DNA of 64,000 nt from Zunongwangia mangrovi. GTDB lineage: Bacteria > Bacteroidota > Bacteroidia > Flavobacteriales > Flavobacteriaceae. The notes under the pieces are model-generated. The model was given only the letters and a program-made list of their open reading frames with translations. It was not told the origin of the DNA and searched no databases. Location: NCBI RefSeq assembly GCF_900112105.1, contig NZ_FOKV01000007.1, positions 62,001 to 126,000 on the forward strand, read 5' to 3'. Shown in pieces: positions 46,292 to 55,191 of this stretch; the stretch's first letter is position 1, and each line of letters starts with the position of its first letter. The translations under genes were made by a program, and so were the position numbers.

Positions 46292-47470
46292 ATGATTAGA
46301 ATAACTTACTCCACTTTACTCGTTTTCTGCCTGTTTTTTTGTGTTCAGTTTGCTGGTTTTGCTCAGGACTCGAAAAAAAAACAACCCAAGAGGAATTTTA
46401 TTTCCAGATATATTAATAACGTTTTAAATGATACGGTTTCTAAAGAACGTTCTCAATTCTTTGTATTTCCAACTGTAGGATATCGTCCCGAAACCGGAGT
46501 AGAATTTGGAGTAACTCCGCTTTATATTTACTACGCAAACGAAGATGTAAATAACCGTTTAAGTGAAATGAAAGCCTACAGCTTTTTTACGCTAAATGGG
46601 CAGTATGGGATTAGAATGAGTCATGCATTATATTCAGATAAGGATACCTGGTTTTTTCTAGGAGATATCGATTTTGAACAATTTCCGCTGAAATATTATG
46701 GAATAGGAGGTAATGTTCCGCAGAAAAATATCGCGTTGGTAGATGCTACTCAAATTCGGATTAAAGAACGGGTTTTACGTCGAGTGCTCGAAAATTTCTA
46801 TATCGGTCTTGAAACCGATTTTAGAAGTTTAAGCAATGTTTCTTTTGATCCTGCTGAAGGGCGAGATGAAATAGATTTTGAATTACCCTTTGGAGCTGAT
46901 GGAACCACAAATTTTGGATTGGGAGTAGGTTTTGTGTACGATGAGCGCCATAATGTTTTAAACGAACGTGATGCCTTTTTTAGCGAATTTGCATATCTAA
47001 ATTATAATCCTTTCTGGAAAAGTGATGTAGAATATCAATTAATAACTCTGGATAACCGAATTTATAAGAAAGTAAGTGAAAATAATGTCCTCGCCGCACA
47101 ACTTTACGGTGAATTTAATTTTGGCGGTGACGTACCTTTTAATCAGCTTTCTTATATGGGCGGTGAAAGTTTAATGCGTGGTTATTTTAAAGGACGGTAC
47201 AGAGATCGGAACCAGATTGCAGCACAGGTAGAATATCGATTTTTACCTTTAAAACTTGGTTTTACAGATCGTTTAGGTGCTACGATTTTTACAGGAGTGG
47301 GAGAAGTTTTTAATGATTGGGACGAGTTACAGGTAAATAATGTAAAATGGTCTGCCGGTGCAGGAGCACGTTTTTTGATCTTCCAGCAAAAGGATGTTTA
47401 CCTGCGGTTTGATTATGCGTTTACTAAAGACGACAGCAACTTTTATATAAGTATTGGAGAAGCATTTTAA
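46292..47470 (+). CDS. BamA/TamA-like outer-membrane surface antigen protein
   Basis: This 392-residue protein has a signal peptide (STLLVFCLFFCVQFAGFAQ) and a C-terminal 16-strand barrel of the bacterial surface antigen (Omp85) type. It starts with FFVFPTVGYRPETGVEFGV. The typical loop RGDxxxF-like motif appears as GGESLMRGYFKGRYRDRNQI near residue 295, and the end FDYAFTKDDSNFYISIGEAF closes in Phe. No POTRA domains are present. It may be an exporter or assembly factor. I use ATG at 46292; an upstream TTG would add six residues before the signal peptide. Confidence 0.85.
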   Translation: MIRITYSTLLVFCLFFCVQFAGFAQDSKKKQPKRNFISRYINNVLNDTVSKERSQFFVFPTVGYRPETGVEFGVTPLYIYYANEDVNNRLSEMKAYSFFTLNGQYGIRMSHALYSDKDTWFFLGDIDFEQFPLKYYGIGGNVPQKNIALVDATQIRIKERVLRRVLENFYIGLETDFRSLSNVSFDPAEGRDEIDFELPFGADGTTNFGLGVGFVYDERHNVLNERDAFFSEFAYLNYNPFWKSDVEYQLITLDNRIYKKVSENNVLAAQLYGEFNFGGDVPFNQLSYMGGESLMRGYFKGRYRDRNQIAAQVEYRFLPLKLGFTDRLGATIFTGVGEVFNDWDELQVNNVKWSAGAGARFLIFQQKDVYLRFDYAFTKDDSNFYISIGEAF

Positions 47471-47488
47471 AAGTTTCATTTTAAATTA

Positions 47489-47515
47489 TACCCAATTTTT
47501 ACCCAATATTGGGTA
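47489..47515. promoter_or_regulatory. Triple TACCCAAT half-site
   Basis: TACCCAAT occurs at 47489 and 47500, 11 bp apart, and TACCCAATATTGGGTA (47500-47515) is a perfect 16-bp palindrome. It lies 20 bp after the barrel gene and 318 bp before the sigma factor. It looks like a multi-site operator. No regulator is known. Confidence 0.5.
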
Positions 47516-47550
47516 TTGCAGAAATAAATTTATAGTAATATCATTGCATA

Positions 47551-47587
47551 GATAAGTTCTCGAAAATTGGGGTTTTTAGAACTTATC
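47551..47587. other. Perfect 10-bp inverted repeat (GATAAGTTCT/AGAACTTATC)
   Basis: The arms enclose CGAAAA-TTGGGG-TTTT, which can extend the stem by A-T pairs. No T tail follows, so it is a leader structure or operator and not a terminator. Confidence 0.5.
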
Positions 47588-47642
47588 TCAACCTAACCGT
47601 TTAAGTACAGAATATTTTAAGTAAGCTAAGAGTCTTGAAATT

Positions 47643-47716
47643 TAATTTTGTAGTTCATAGCGGTAATATATAAAGTGGGGACAGCTATGTAGGGGTGCAT
47701 TCGTCCCCATTTTTTA
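47643..47716 (+). ncRNA. Candidate short transcript or leader ending in a terminator
   Basis: A -7 box TAATTTTG (47643-47650) is followed by a hairpin TGGGGAC/GTCCCCA and a T run (47676-47716). No ORF of note lies between. The transcript would be about 60 nt, upstream of the sigma factor. Whether it is a small RNA, an attenuator or only a late terminator for the barrel gene is not settled. Confidence 0.35.
47675..47716 (+). terminator. Terminator hairpin upstream of the sigma factor gene
   Basis: Stem GTGGGGAC with GTCCCCAT around a 20-nt loop, then TTTTTT. Confidence 0.75.
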
Positions 47717-47833
47717 TTTCACAATTTTATTTTAGGTGATATACAAGTAGTGTTATAGTAATATATCCTTAACCCCAATGCCTTGCCCAATTTATAAATC
47801 TTCAATTTTTTTGTGAATATAAGATGACTTCAT

Positions 47834-48412
47834 TTGGAAGCCGAAAAATTGAATATATCCACAGACCCTACGCTCTTCTCGCTTGTTAAACAAGGGAATC
47901 AAATAGCTTTTAAACAGGTTTATGATAAATATTGGGATAGACTTTATATGTATTGTTTTAAAATTTTAAATGATACCTGGCTCGTCGAAGATGTTCTTCA
48001 CGAAGTATTTACGCAAATTTGGATTAGAAAAGAAGAGCTAGAAATCACGAATCTTAAAAGCTACCTTTTTAATGCAGTTCGTAATAGAGCCTTACTAAAA
48101 ATTAGAGACGATAAATTCACAAAATTAGATGAAGCGATCGTTGGTAAGCTTGAATTAATTCCTGAGATCGAACAAGAATTTGATAAAAATGATACTATTT
48201 TAGCTATAAACCGCGCTTCTAAAGAACTTCCAGATCGTTGTCGTGATATTTTCTATATGAATAAGATTCAGCATTATTCTTCAGCTGAAATTGCAAAGCA
48301 TTTCAATATATCTCAAAGAACAGTAGAAAATCAAATTAGCCTTGCACTAAAACATCTACGCAAAGAATTAGGAACAACTTTAATAATCCTATTGTTTTCT
48401 GGCAATTTATAG
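47834..48412 (+). CDS. ECF RNA polymerase sigma-70 factor
   Basis: This 192-residue sigma factor has region 2 with YDKYWDRLYMYCFKILND and the DVLHEVFTQIWIRK motif, and region 4 with YSSAEIAKHFNISQRTVENQ near residue 157. It belongs to the Bacteroidota group paired with FecR anti-sigma factors and STN-containing SusC proteins, encoded directly downstream here. The start is assigned to TTG at 47834 because an in-frame stop precedes it at 47825 and no ATG is available in the frame. Confidence 0.92.
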   Translation: MEAEKLNISTDPTLFSLVKQGNQIAFKQVYDKYWDRLYMYCFKILNDTWLVEDVLHEVFTQIWIRKEELEITNLKSYLFNAVRNRALLKIRDDKFTKLDEAIVGKLELIPEIEQEFDKNDTILAINRASKELPDRCRDIFYMNKIQHYSSAEIAKHFNISQRTVENQISLALKHLRKELGTTLIILLFSGNL

Positions 48413-48524
48413 CCTAAAGTTAGCATAAGGTTCAGCCTGGGTTAACAAAATATTAAGATCAAATTATTTGAGATTTTGGTGTGTGAAATAAGCCTGGCTT
48501 TTGTGTCTTGTTTATATAAAGCTA

Positions 48525-49652
48525 ATGAACATGACCAAAGTTGAGTTTTTTGATCTTTTACAGAAATTTGAAAAAGGAACGTGTAGTGCTTCTGAAGTGA
48601 AACTTCTAAAACGCTATTGTGAAAAAGTGCAGATCAAACAAGAATCGTTATGGCAGCTAAGCAATAAAGAAGAGGTTAAGCTTAGACTTTTTACCAGAAT
48701 ATTAAGCACTATTGAAGTTCAAAAGCCTAAGAAACAATCTTCATATAAAATAAGTTACTGGTCTATTGCCGCTGTTTTTGTAATGCTTTTAGGTAGTGCT
48801 GTTTTATTGAAACAATTTTTCGGAGATCGTGAAAATAGTGCTTTTAATGAGAATCAAATTACTTTAGAACTTCCTAACGGCGAATTAAAAGTTATAGAAA
48901 AAAGAGATGGCGATTATGCTGTTACGTCTAATGGAAGCGTTCACGGAATAAACAATAATCAAACCCTTATTTATAACAATTCTGAAACTTCTAAAGTAAT
49001 CGAATATCACACACTTAATGTTCCTTACGGTAAAACATTCAAATTACAGCTGGCAGATGGCAGTAAGGTTCATCTAAACTCAGGGTCTTCCATAAATTAT
49101 CCATCTCAATTTATAGAAGGAAAAAATCGTGAGGTTACATTAACAGGAGAAGCGTTTTTTGAAGTAGCTCACGATTCTTTGCATCCGTTTTTTGTGAATG
49201 CAGATCATCTACAAATTAGCGTTCTAGGCACCAAATTTAATGTTCAGTCCTATATCGAAGACGAAACAACAGATGTTGTATTGGTAGAAGGAGCAGTGGC
49301 TCTCGCTCCAAATGAAATTAGTGATAATAGAGATCAGTTCATATTATCTCCCGGAGAAATGGGAAGCATTAAAAAGAGCAATAGCAGAATTGTTATTACT
49401 GAAACCACTCCAGATATCTATACTTCCTGGATGGAAGGGAAGCTTATTTTTCGTGATATAAGTTTTAATAGCATGATAAAAAAGCTGGAACGACATTACG
49501 ACAAGACCATTATCAACAATAATAAAGTGCTGGCAAGAGAAAAGTTTAGCGCAAGCTTTGGAAAAATAGAGGTCACTAAGCTTTTTGAAAGTTTAAAGAA
49601 ATACCATGGTATCGATTATACAGCATCTGGAGATACTATCTATATCAATTAA
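48525..49652 (+). CDS. FecR family anti-sigma factor
   Basis: This 375-residue inner-membrane protein has a cytoplasmic N-terminal part (about 80 residues), one membrane helix (YWSIAAVFVMLLGSAVLL), then the periplasmic FecR domain with TLNVPYGKTFKLQLADGSKVHLNSGSS split over two strands, TGEAFFEVAHD and a DUF4974-like C-terminal domain (FNSMIKKLERHYDK). It holds the sigma factor inactive until the SusC at 49820 signals through its STN domain. ATG at 48525 (or 48531) is preferred over the TTG at 48501. Confidence 0.92.
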   Translation: MNMTKVEFFDLLQKFEKGTCSASEVKLLKRYCEKVQIKQESLWQLSNKEEVKLRLFTRILSTIEVQKPKKQSSYKISYWSIAAVFVMLLGSAVLLKQFFGDRENSAFNENQITLELPNGELKVIEKRDGDYAVTSNGSVHGINNNQTLIYNNSETSKVIEYHTLNVPYGKTFKLQLADGSKVHLNSGSSINYPSQFIEGKNREVTLTGEAFFEVAHDSLHPFFVNADHLQISVLGTKFNVQSYIEDETTDVVLVEGAVALAPNEISDNRDQFILSPGEMGSIKKSNSRIVITETTPDIYTSWMEGKLIFRDISFNSMIKKLERHYDKTIINNNKVLAREKFSASFGKIEVTKLFESLKKYHGIDYTASGDTIYIN

Positions 49653-49819
49653 TATTTAAAATAAAAACTATGTAAAAATTGTACAAGATCACTCAAGTTA
49701 GAACCAGACAGTAGCTTAGAAAACCTGAAGCAAAAAAAATCGGAAAATGCGGCAACATTTCCCGATCTGTATATTTTAGACTGTCACAAAAAACAATCAC
49801 TTAATAATGCTTTAAAAGT

Positions 49820-52800
49820 ATGAAAAAACTTCTTAAACCTAAAAGAAGACCAAAACCTTTATTCGATAAATTAAAAATGAGAATAAGCCTTTTACTTTTT
49901 TTATCTGTCTTTAGTATGAAGGCCAATGATTCTTTGGCACAAAAAACAAAAATTACTTTCGATCATAAAGATGTTAGTATTTATCAATTAATAGATGAGA
50001 TCGAAAATCAATCTGATTTCCATTTTATTTACCGAGTTAAAAATGTAAATCTAAGTCGAAAAATAAACATCAGGGTTGTAAAGAAACCTTTAATTGAAGT
50101 TTTAAAATTGATGTTCGATAAAAGTTCTACAGCATACACTGTTGTAGAGCAAGACAAACAAATTCATTTAACAGAAAAGAAGCCGCTGCCTTCACATTCT
50201 GAATCCACGAATAAGCAACAGCAGTTCCTGGTAAAGGGAATGATCTCAGATGAAAATGGGCTTCCACTTCCTGGCGCAAGTGTTATCGAAAAAGGAACTT
50301 CTAATGGTGTGGTAACAAATTTTGAAGGGGAATTTAGTATTTCTATTTCTTCGGAAAATGCCATGCTCATTGTTTCCTTCATTGGATACAAAACTCAAGA
50401 AATTGCGGTTAATGAGCGTGCTACAATAAATATTCAATTATCTCCCAGTGCAGCTGATCTGGATGAAGTTGTAATTACAGCTTTAGGAATGAAGCGAGAG
50501 AAAAAAGCTTTAGGATATGCCGTTGGAGAAGTAGATTCTGAACGTTTAAATTTAGTTCCGCAGGAAAATGTGTTAGGCGGATTATCTGGAAAAGTTTCCG
50601 GACTAAATGTGAGCAGAGCTGGAAATGACGTTTTTGCACCATCTTACGTGACTATTAGAGGAAGAACCTCATTAACTGGAAATGATCAACCTTTGGTAGT
50701 TATTGATGGAGCGCCCGTAGGAGACGCTAGCGTGATGGGAGATATAAGTGCAATGGATATCGAATCTGTAAGTGTACTAAAAGGAGCAAGTGCAGCTGCA
50801 TTATATGGATCCAGAGCAGGAAATGGCGTGATATTAATTACAACAAAGTCTGGTAAAGGCATTCAAAAAGGAATAGGAGTAAGCCTAAATTCAACTTTAA
50901 CCATTAATAATCCTTATAAATACTTCGATTTACAGAATCGTTTCACCAATGGGCAGCGTGGTTTATTTAACGAAGCCACCTGGCAGCATTGGTACGGAGC
51001 GGAAGAAGGTGCACAGGCAGTACAATGGAATACAAATGGGGAAGCCGCTCCATTACAATTTTATGATAACAGTCTGGAAGATTATTTTACCACTGGCGTA
51101 ACAACGATCAATGATGCGAAGGTTTCTGGTTCCTACGAAAAAGGAGATTTTAGACTTGGAATTTCACATCTAAATGGAGAGGGAATAACACCTGAAGCAG
51201 AACTTAAGCGTATAGGTTTAAATCTAGGAACAAACTATAAAATTGCAGAAAATGTAAATTTATCCTTAAACCTTAATCTTACCAATTCTAATTCAGATAA
51301 TTATCCTTCAAACTTAATTGGTGGTAATGATGAATATTTTGACATCTATAATATCGCACCGCATATCAACATTAACGATCTTAAAGATCAAATTTGGCTA
51401 GAGAATAATGTTCAGCAAAGAAATATTACAGAAGGTTACAATAACCCATGGTGGTTTAGTAGAGAACGCCAAAACCGTTTTGACAGAATTCGCGGTTTTG
51501 GAAATCTTGAACTAAATTGGAAAATTAGCGATGAGTTTAATGCACTTGCAAGAGTTTCTCATAGCAGCAATAATAATAGACAGGAAATTATTCGTCCGTG
51601 GTCATACCAGGGCTTTGGTAATACGCAACCATTTGGTTCCTATTTTATTAATAGAGCATTGGATAGAGAATCGAATGCCGAGGTACTTTTCAGCTATACT
51701 AAAGATCTAAAGGATTTTAATGTTTCTGCCTCTGCTGGTGGTAATATTCTAAATTCTAAAGGAGAAAGTTTTAATGCGGGAGGTGATAATCTTGTGTTAC
51801 CAGGATTATTTACGTTATCTAATGTAGCACGAGGTGGTCTAAATTATGCCAGTGCATTTTCAGAAAAAGCGATCTATAGCGCTTATGGATTACTTTCTTT
51901 AGGATTTAGAGACATTGCTTTTATTGATGTTACTGCAAGAAACGATTGGTCGAGTACGCTTCCTCGTGAAAATAGGTCATATTTCTATCCATCGGTATCT
52001 GGGAGTGTTTTAATTTCAGAAATAACACAAATGCCATCATGGATATCTTTAATAAAACTTCGTTCAGGTTGGGCCGAGGTAGGAAAAGATACATCTCCTT
52101 ATGCTATTCATCCAATATTATCACAAGGCTATTGGGGAGAAGATTTTACTTATTCGCTGCCAGGTAGTATGCCTAATACCCAGTTGAAGCCAGAAATAGC
52201 AACTTCTTATGAAGTAGGTGCAGATCTTAAATTTTTCAATAATCGATTTGGTGTAGATGCGACGTATTATAAAAACGAAAACCGTAACCAGATCTTAAAT
52301 GTTAATGCTTCACCACTTTCGGGATATACAAGTACCACTATCAATGCCGGTAAAGTAGAAAACTACGGAGTTGAGTTGGGAATGCATCTGGTTCCCATAA
52401 AAAGTGAGGATTTTTTATGGAATATGGACTTCAATTTCACCACCCAAAAAAGTAAACTGGTAGAACTTGTGGACGGGATAGATCGTGTTTCTTTTGGAGG
52501 TGGTCGTGATATGGGATCATTCACCAGGGTAGGAGGAGAAATTGGTGATCTATACTCACCTTATATTCAAAAAGTAGAAGAAGGGCCTTATGCAGGTTGG
52601 AATTTACTGGATACTAACGGTAGATGGGTAGTAGATCGTACTTACGAGAATCAAAAGAAGGTAGGTAATTTTAATCATGATTTTACCATAGGAATGACCA
52701 CATCTATTTCATATAAGAACTTTACACTATCTGCGAGTTTCGATTGGCGACAGGGAGGACAGTTCTTTTCTGAATCTATGAAAAGAATGGCTCGTTCTGG

Positions 52801-53383
52801 TAAGATCGAAAACTGGCAAAATGGAGTAAGTTCCAGTACATTTTCTGGAATTCTAGATGCCAATTCTTTTGGCGGAGATCGAGAAGCTTTAGCAAATGAA
52901 ATTCGAAATAATCCGGTTTATCGTGATAATGATGTTTGGATAGGTGGAAGAACCGAAGAACTTGGAGGTTTTGAGAATAATGGTAATTATAATGGAGCTT
53001 TTTTTCCAGGAGTGATCGATAATGGGGACGGAACTTATACTGAAAATTTTGGAGGCCCGGGAACCAGAATGTTCGATGCTTACCGCGTAGTAGAATCTAG
53101 TGGGAGTTTTTGGCGTACTGGCTATGCTTTTATGTATGATGCGTCTTTTGTGAAATTAAGAGATATAACTTTTACATACACGCTGCCAGAAAAATTAGCT
53201 AGTAAGATTTCTGCAAATAATATTTCCTTTTCTCTGTACTCTAAGAACATTATTTTATGGACAGAAGCGGGCATAGGGATCGATCCAGAACTTGCCTATC
53301 ATGGAGGCCAGCAAGGTCACGAAAAATGGAATCTGGCTCCATGGACGGCGCCTGTTGGATTTAGACTAAATGTTGGATTTTAA
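49820..53383 (+). CDS. STN-containing SusC/RagA TonB-linked outer membrane transporter
   Basis: This 1187-residue transporter has an N-terminal signal, then an STN domain (about residues 48-115, ITFDHKDVSIYQLIDEIE and KPLIEVLKLMF), which contacts FecR. A carboxypeptidase-regulatory-like domain comes next (GMISDENGLPLPGASVIEKG near residue 140), then the plug with VITALGMKREKKALGYAVGE and a long barrel ending in GFRLNVGF. The STN domain marks it as part of the sigma/anti-sigma relay encoded just upstream. The downstream phosphatase suggests that it imports a phosphorylated compound. Confidence 0.95.
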   Translation: MKKLLKPKRRPKPLFDKLKMRISLLLFLSVFSMKANDSLAQKTKITFDHKDVSIYQLIDEIENQSDFHFIYRVKNVNLSRKINIRVVKKPLIEVLKLMFDKSSTAYTVVEQDKQIHLTEKKPLPSHSESTNKQQQFLVKGMISDENGLPLPGASVIEKGTSNGVVTNFEGEFSISISSENAMLIVSFIGYKTQEIAVNERATINIQLSPSAADLDEVVITALGMKREKKALGYAVGEVDSERLNLVPQENVLGGLSGKVSGLNVSRAGNDVFAPSYVTIRGRTSLTGNDQPLVVIDGAPVGDASVMGDISAMDIESVSVLKGASAAALYGSRAGNGVILITTKSGKGIQKGIGVSLNSTLTINNPYKYFDLQNRFTNGQRGLFNEATWQHWYGAEEGAQAVQWNTNGEAAPLQFYDNSLEDYFTTGVTTINDAKVSGSYEKGDFRLGISHLNGEGITPEAELKRIGLNLGTNYKIAENVNLSLNLNLTNSNSDNYPSNLIGGNDEYFDIYNIAPHININDLKDQIWLENNVQQRNITEGYNNPWWFSRERQNRFDRIRGFGNLELNWKISDEFNALARVSHSSNNNRQEIIRPWSYQGFGNTQPFGSYFINRALDRESNAEVLFSYTKDLKDFNVSASAGGNILNSKGESFNAGGDNLVLPGLFTLSNVARGGLNYASAFSEKAIYSAYGLLSLGFRDIAFIDVTARNDWSSTLPRENRSYFYPSVSGSVLISEITQMPSWISLIKLRSGWAEVGKDTSPYAIHPILSQGYWGEDFTYSLPGSMPNTQLKPEIATSYEVGADLKFFNNRFGVDATYYKNENRNQILNVNASPLSGYTSTTINAGKVENYGVELGMHLVPIKSEDFLWNMDFNFTTQKSKLVELVDGIDRVSFGGGRDMGSFTRVGGEIGDLYSPYIQKVEEGPYAGWNLLDTNGRWVVDRTYENQKKVGNFNHDFTIGMTTSISYKNFTLSASFDWRQGGQFFSESMKRMARSGKIENWQNGVSSSTFSGILDANSFGGDREALANEIRNNPVYRDNDVWIGGRTEELGGFENNGNYNGAFFPGVIDNGDGTYTENFGGPGTRMFDAYRVVESSGSFWRTGYAFMYDASFVKLRDITFTYTLPEKLASKISANNISFSLYSKNIILWTEAGIGIDPELAYHGGQQGHEKWNLAPWTAPVGFRLNVGF

Positions 53384-53394
53384 TCATTATATAA

Positions 53395-55122
53395 ATGAGA
53401 ACTTTTAAAAAGAATATAATAAAGCTTGGCTTTTTGAGTATCCTTGCTTTTAACATTGCCTGCAGTGATTCGCTAACAGAAATCAATGTAAGCCCAAATA
53501 ATTTAGCTGATACTGAAGTTGACATCAAATTTGTACTAACAGGAATATTAAGTTCTTCAGCACAAATGCAGAGTCAATTATCCTACGATTGGGGAGAACT
53601 TTCAGCAGCAACACAATATCTACAGAGAGATTTTACCAGTTACGAAGAGAATAATTATCAATGGTCACCGGTAGATTACAGCAGTTTCTATAGTCCGCTT
53701 AAAAATGCGCAATACATTTATGAACGAGCGGAGAACGAAAAAGAAGGTGAAGTGCGAAATTATTATCAGGGTGTAGCTTTAATCATGAAAGCTTATGGTT
53801 TTGGTTTCCTGACCTCAGCATTTGGTGATGTCCCTTACAGTGAAGCTTTAATGGCAGAAAATGGAGGAGAAGCATTTCAGCCTTCTTACGATTCACAAAG
53901 AGAAGTTTTCCTAGGTATTTTATCTGATCTTGAACAGGCAAATGAGCTGTTAAGTAATGGCGCGGTTATAACAGAAGTAGCTGATGCTGATATAGTTTAT
54001 GGCGGCGATAGCGCGAAGTGGCAGGCTTTTGCAAATTCTTTAAGACTTAGATTCTATATGCGCCTTTCTGAAAAGGATGATATAGATGCACGCTCTAATT
54101 TCTCGCAAATAGTTCAGAGTAATTTACCAATCATAATTAGCAACGATGATAATGCTTCTATTAGTTACATAGGTACAGATGAAAACAACAGCTGGCCTGG
54201 TGGTCCATTAAACTGGAGCAACAGATCTGAATTTTACAGAAGAAAACCTTCAGCAACAATTGTAAACGATCTAATTGCTCTGGAAGATCCAAGATTAACC
54301 AAGTGGGTAAGTCCGGTAGATGTACAATTAACCGCAGGGGAAACAGACGGACTTGTTTTGGAGAATGGCCGATTAAGAAGAATTACAAGTATTGATATTG
54401 CTGAAATAAATTCTGATGATAATCTTGAAAATGATTTAAATACCTCGCTTTATGTTGGTTTACCGGTTGCTTTAAGTGCGCCCAATGATTTTAATATGGG
54501 AGCGGCTACATTAAGCGATTTTGGAGATGCCATTGCAAATGAAAGACCAGATGTTTATCTGGCTGCAGCTGCAAATCCGCATAGCTCATACCTAACCGAT
54601 ATGTATTCAGAAAATGCCAACGATTTGGTCAAAGCGGTATTTATGAATGCTGCTGAGGTTGAATTCTTATTAGCTGAAGCAAGCCTTAGAGGCTGGATCT
54701 CTGATGATGAAACAGCGCATTATGAAAGAGGAATTCAGTTATCCTTCGATCAATATGAAATCTATGACGGTGCTGAAAATGCCATTTATAACGTGGAAGA
54801 AGATAGGACAGTAGCTTTTAACGAAGCACGTTATCTAGAGAATGCTCGCCGTATTCTTGAAGAATCTGAAAATCCATTACAGCATATAATGCATCAAAAA
54901 TGGATCTCTTTGTGGTTAACCTATGAATCCTGGTTTGATTGGAGACGTACAGGATATCCGAACCTGGATCAAAATATCATTTCAGGAACCCGGGGACAAA
55001 ATACTCCTGTTCGATTTATTTATTCAGACACTTATAATGAAGCCAATATGTTGCAAGCCATTGAGTCGGGTTTAAGCCCTTCAGAAAATGATCAATGGTC
55101 AGAGATGTGGTTGCTTCAATAG
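53395..55122 (+). CDS. SusD-like surface lipoprotein (SusD-like_2 type)
   Basis: This 575-residue lipoprotein has the lipobox NIAC at about residues 20-23. Helical TPR-like SusD features include GVALIMKAYGFGFLTSAFGDVPYSEA split near residue 125, VEFLLAEASLRGW near 422 and QKWISLWLTYESWFDWRRTG near 502. The N-terminal EINVSPNNLADTEVD is typical of the SusD-like_2 subgroup, which is found outside classical sugar loci. It follows the SusC gene by 11 bp and should cap its barrel. Confidence 0.92.
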   Translation: MRTFKKNIIKLGFLSILAFNIACSDSLTEINVSPNNLADTEVDIKFVLTGILSSSAQMQSQLSYDWGELSAATQYLQRDFTSYEENNYQWSPVDYSSFYSPLKNAQYIYERAENEKEGEVRNYYQGVALIMKAYGFGFLTSAFGDVPYSEALMAENGGEAFQPSYDSQREVFLGILSDLEQANELLSNGAVITEVADADIVYGGDSAKWQAFANSLRLRFYMRLSEKDDIDARSNFSQIVQSNLPIIISNDDNASISYIGTDENNSWPGGPLNWSNRSEFYRRKPSATIVNDLIALEDPRLTKWVSPVDVQLTAGETDGLVLENGRLRRITSIDIAEINSDDNLENDLNTSLYVGLPVALSAPNDFNMGAATLSDFGDAIANERPDVYLAAAANPHSSYLTDMYSENANDLVKAVFMNAAEVEFLLAEASLRGWISDDETAHYERGIQLSFDQYEIYDGAENAIYNVEEDRTVAFNEARYLENARRILEESENPLQHIMHQKWISLWLTYESWFDWRRTGYPNLDQNIISGTRGQNTPVRFIYSDTYNEANMLQAIESGLSPSENDQWSEMWLLQ

Positions 55123-55138
55123 TACAATAATTAAAGAT

Positions 55139-55172
55139 GAGACGGCTTGGTCAAGTAGGTCATAGTCGTCTC
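55139..55172 (+). other. Hairpin between susD and the phosphatase gene
   Basis: GAGACGGCT pairs with AGTCGTCTC (one G-T pair) around a 16-nt loop. No T run follows. This parallels the hairpin after the first susD at 12957. Confidence 0.6.
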
Positions 55173-55191
55173 TCTATTTAATTCAATTTAA

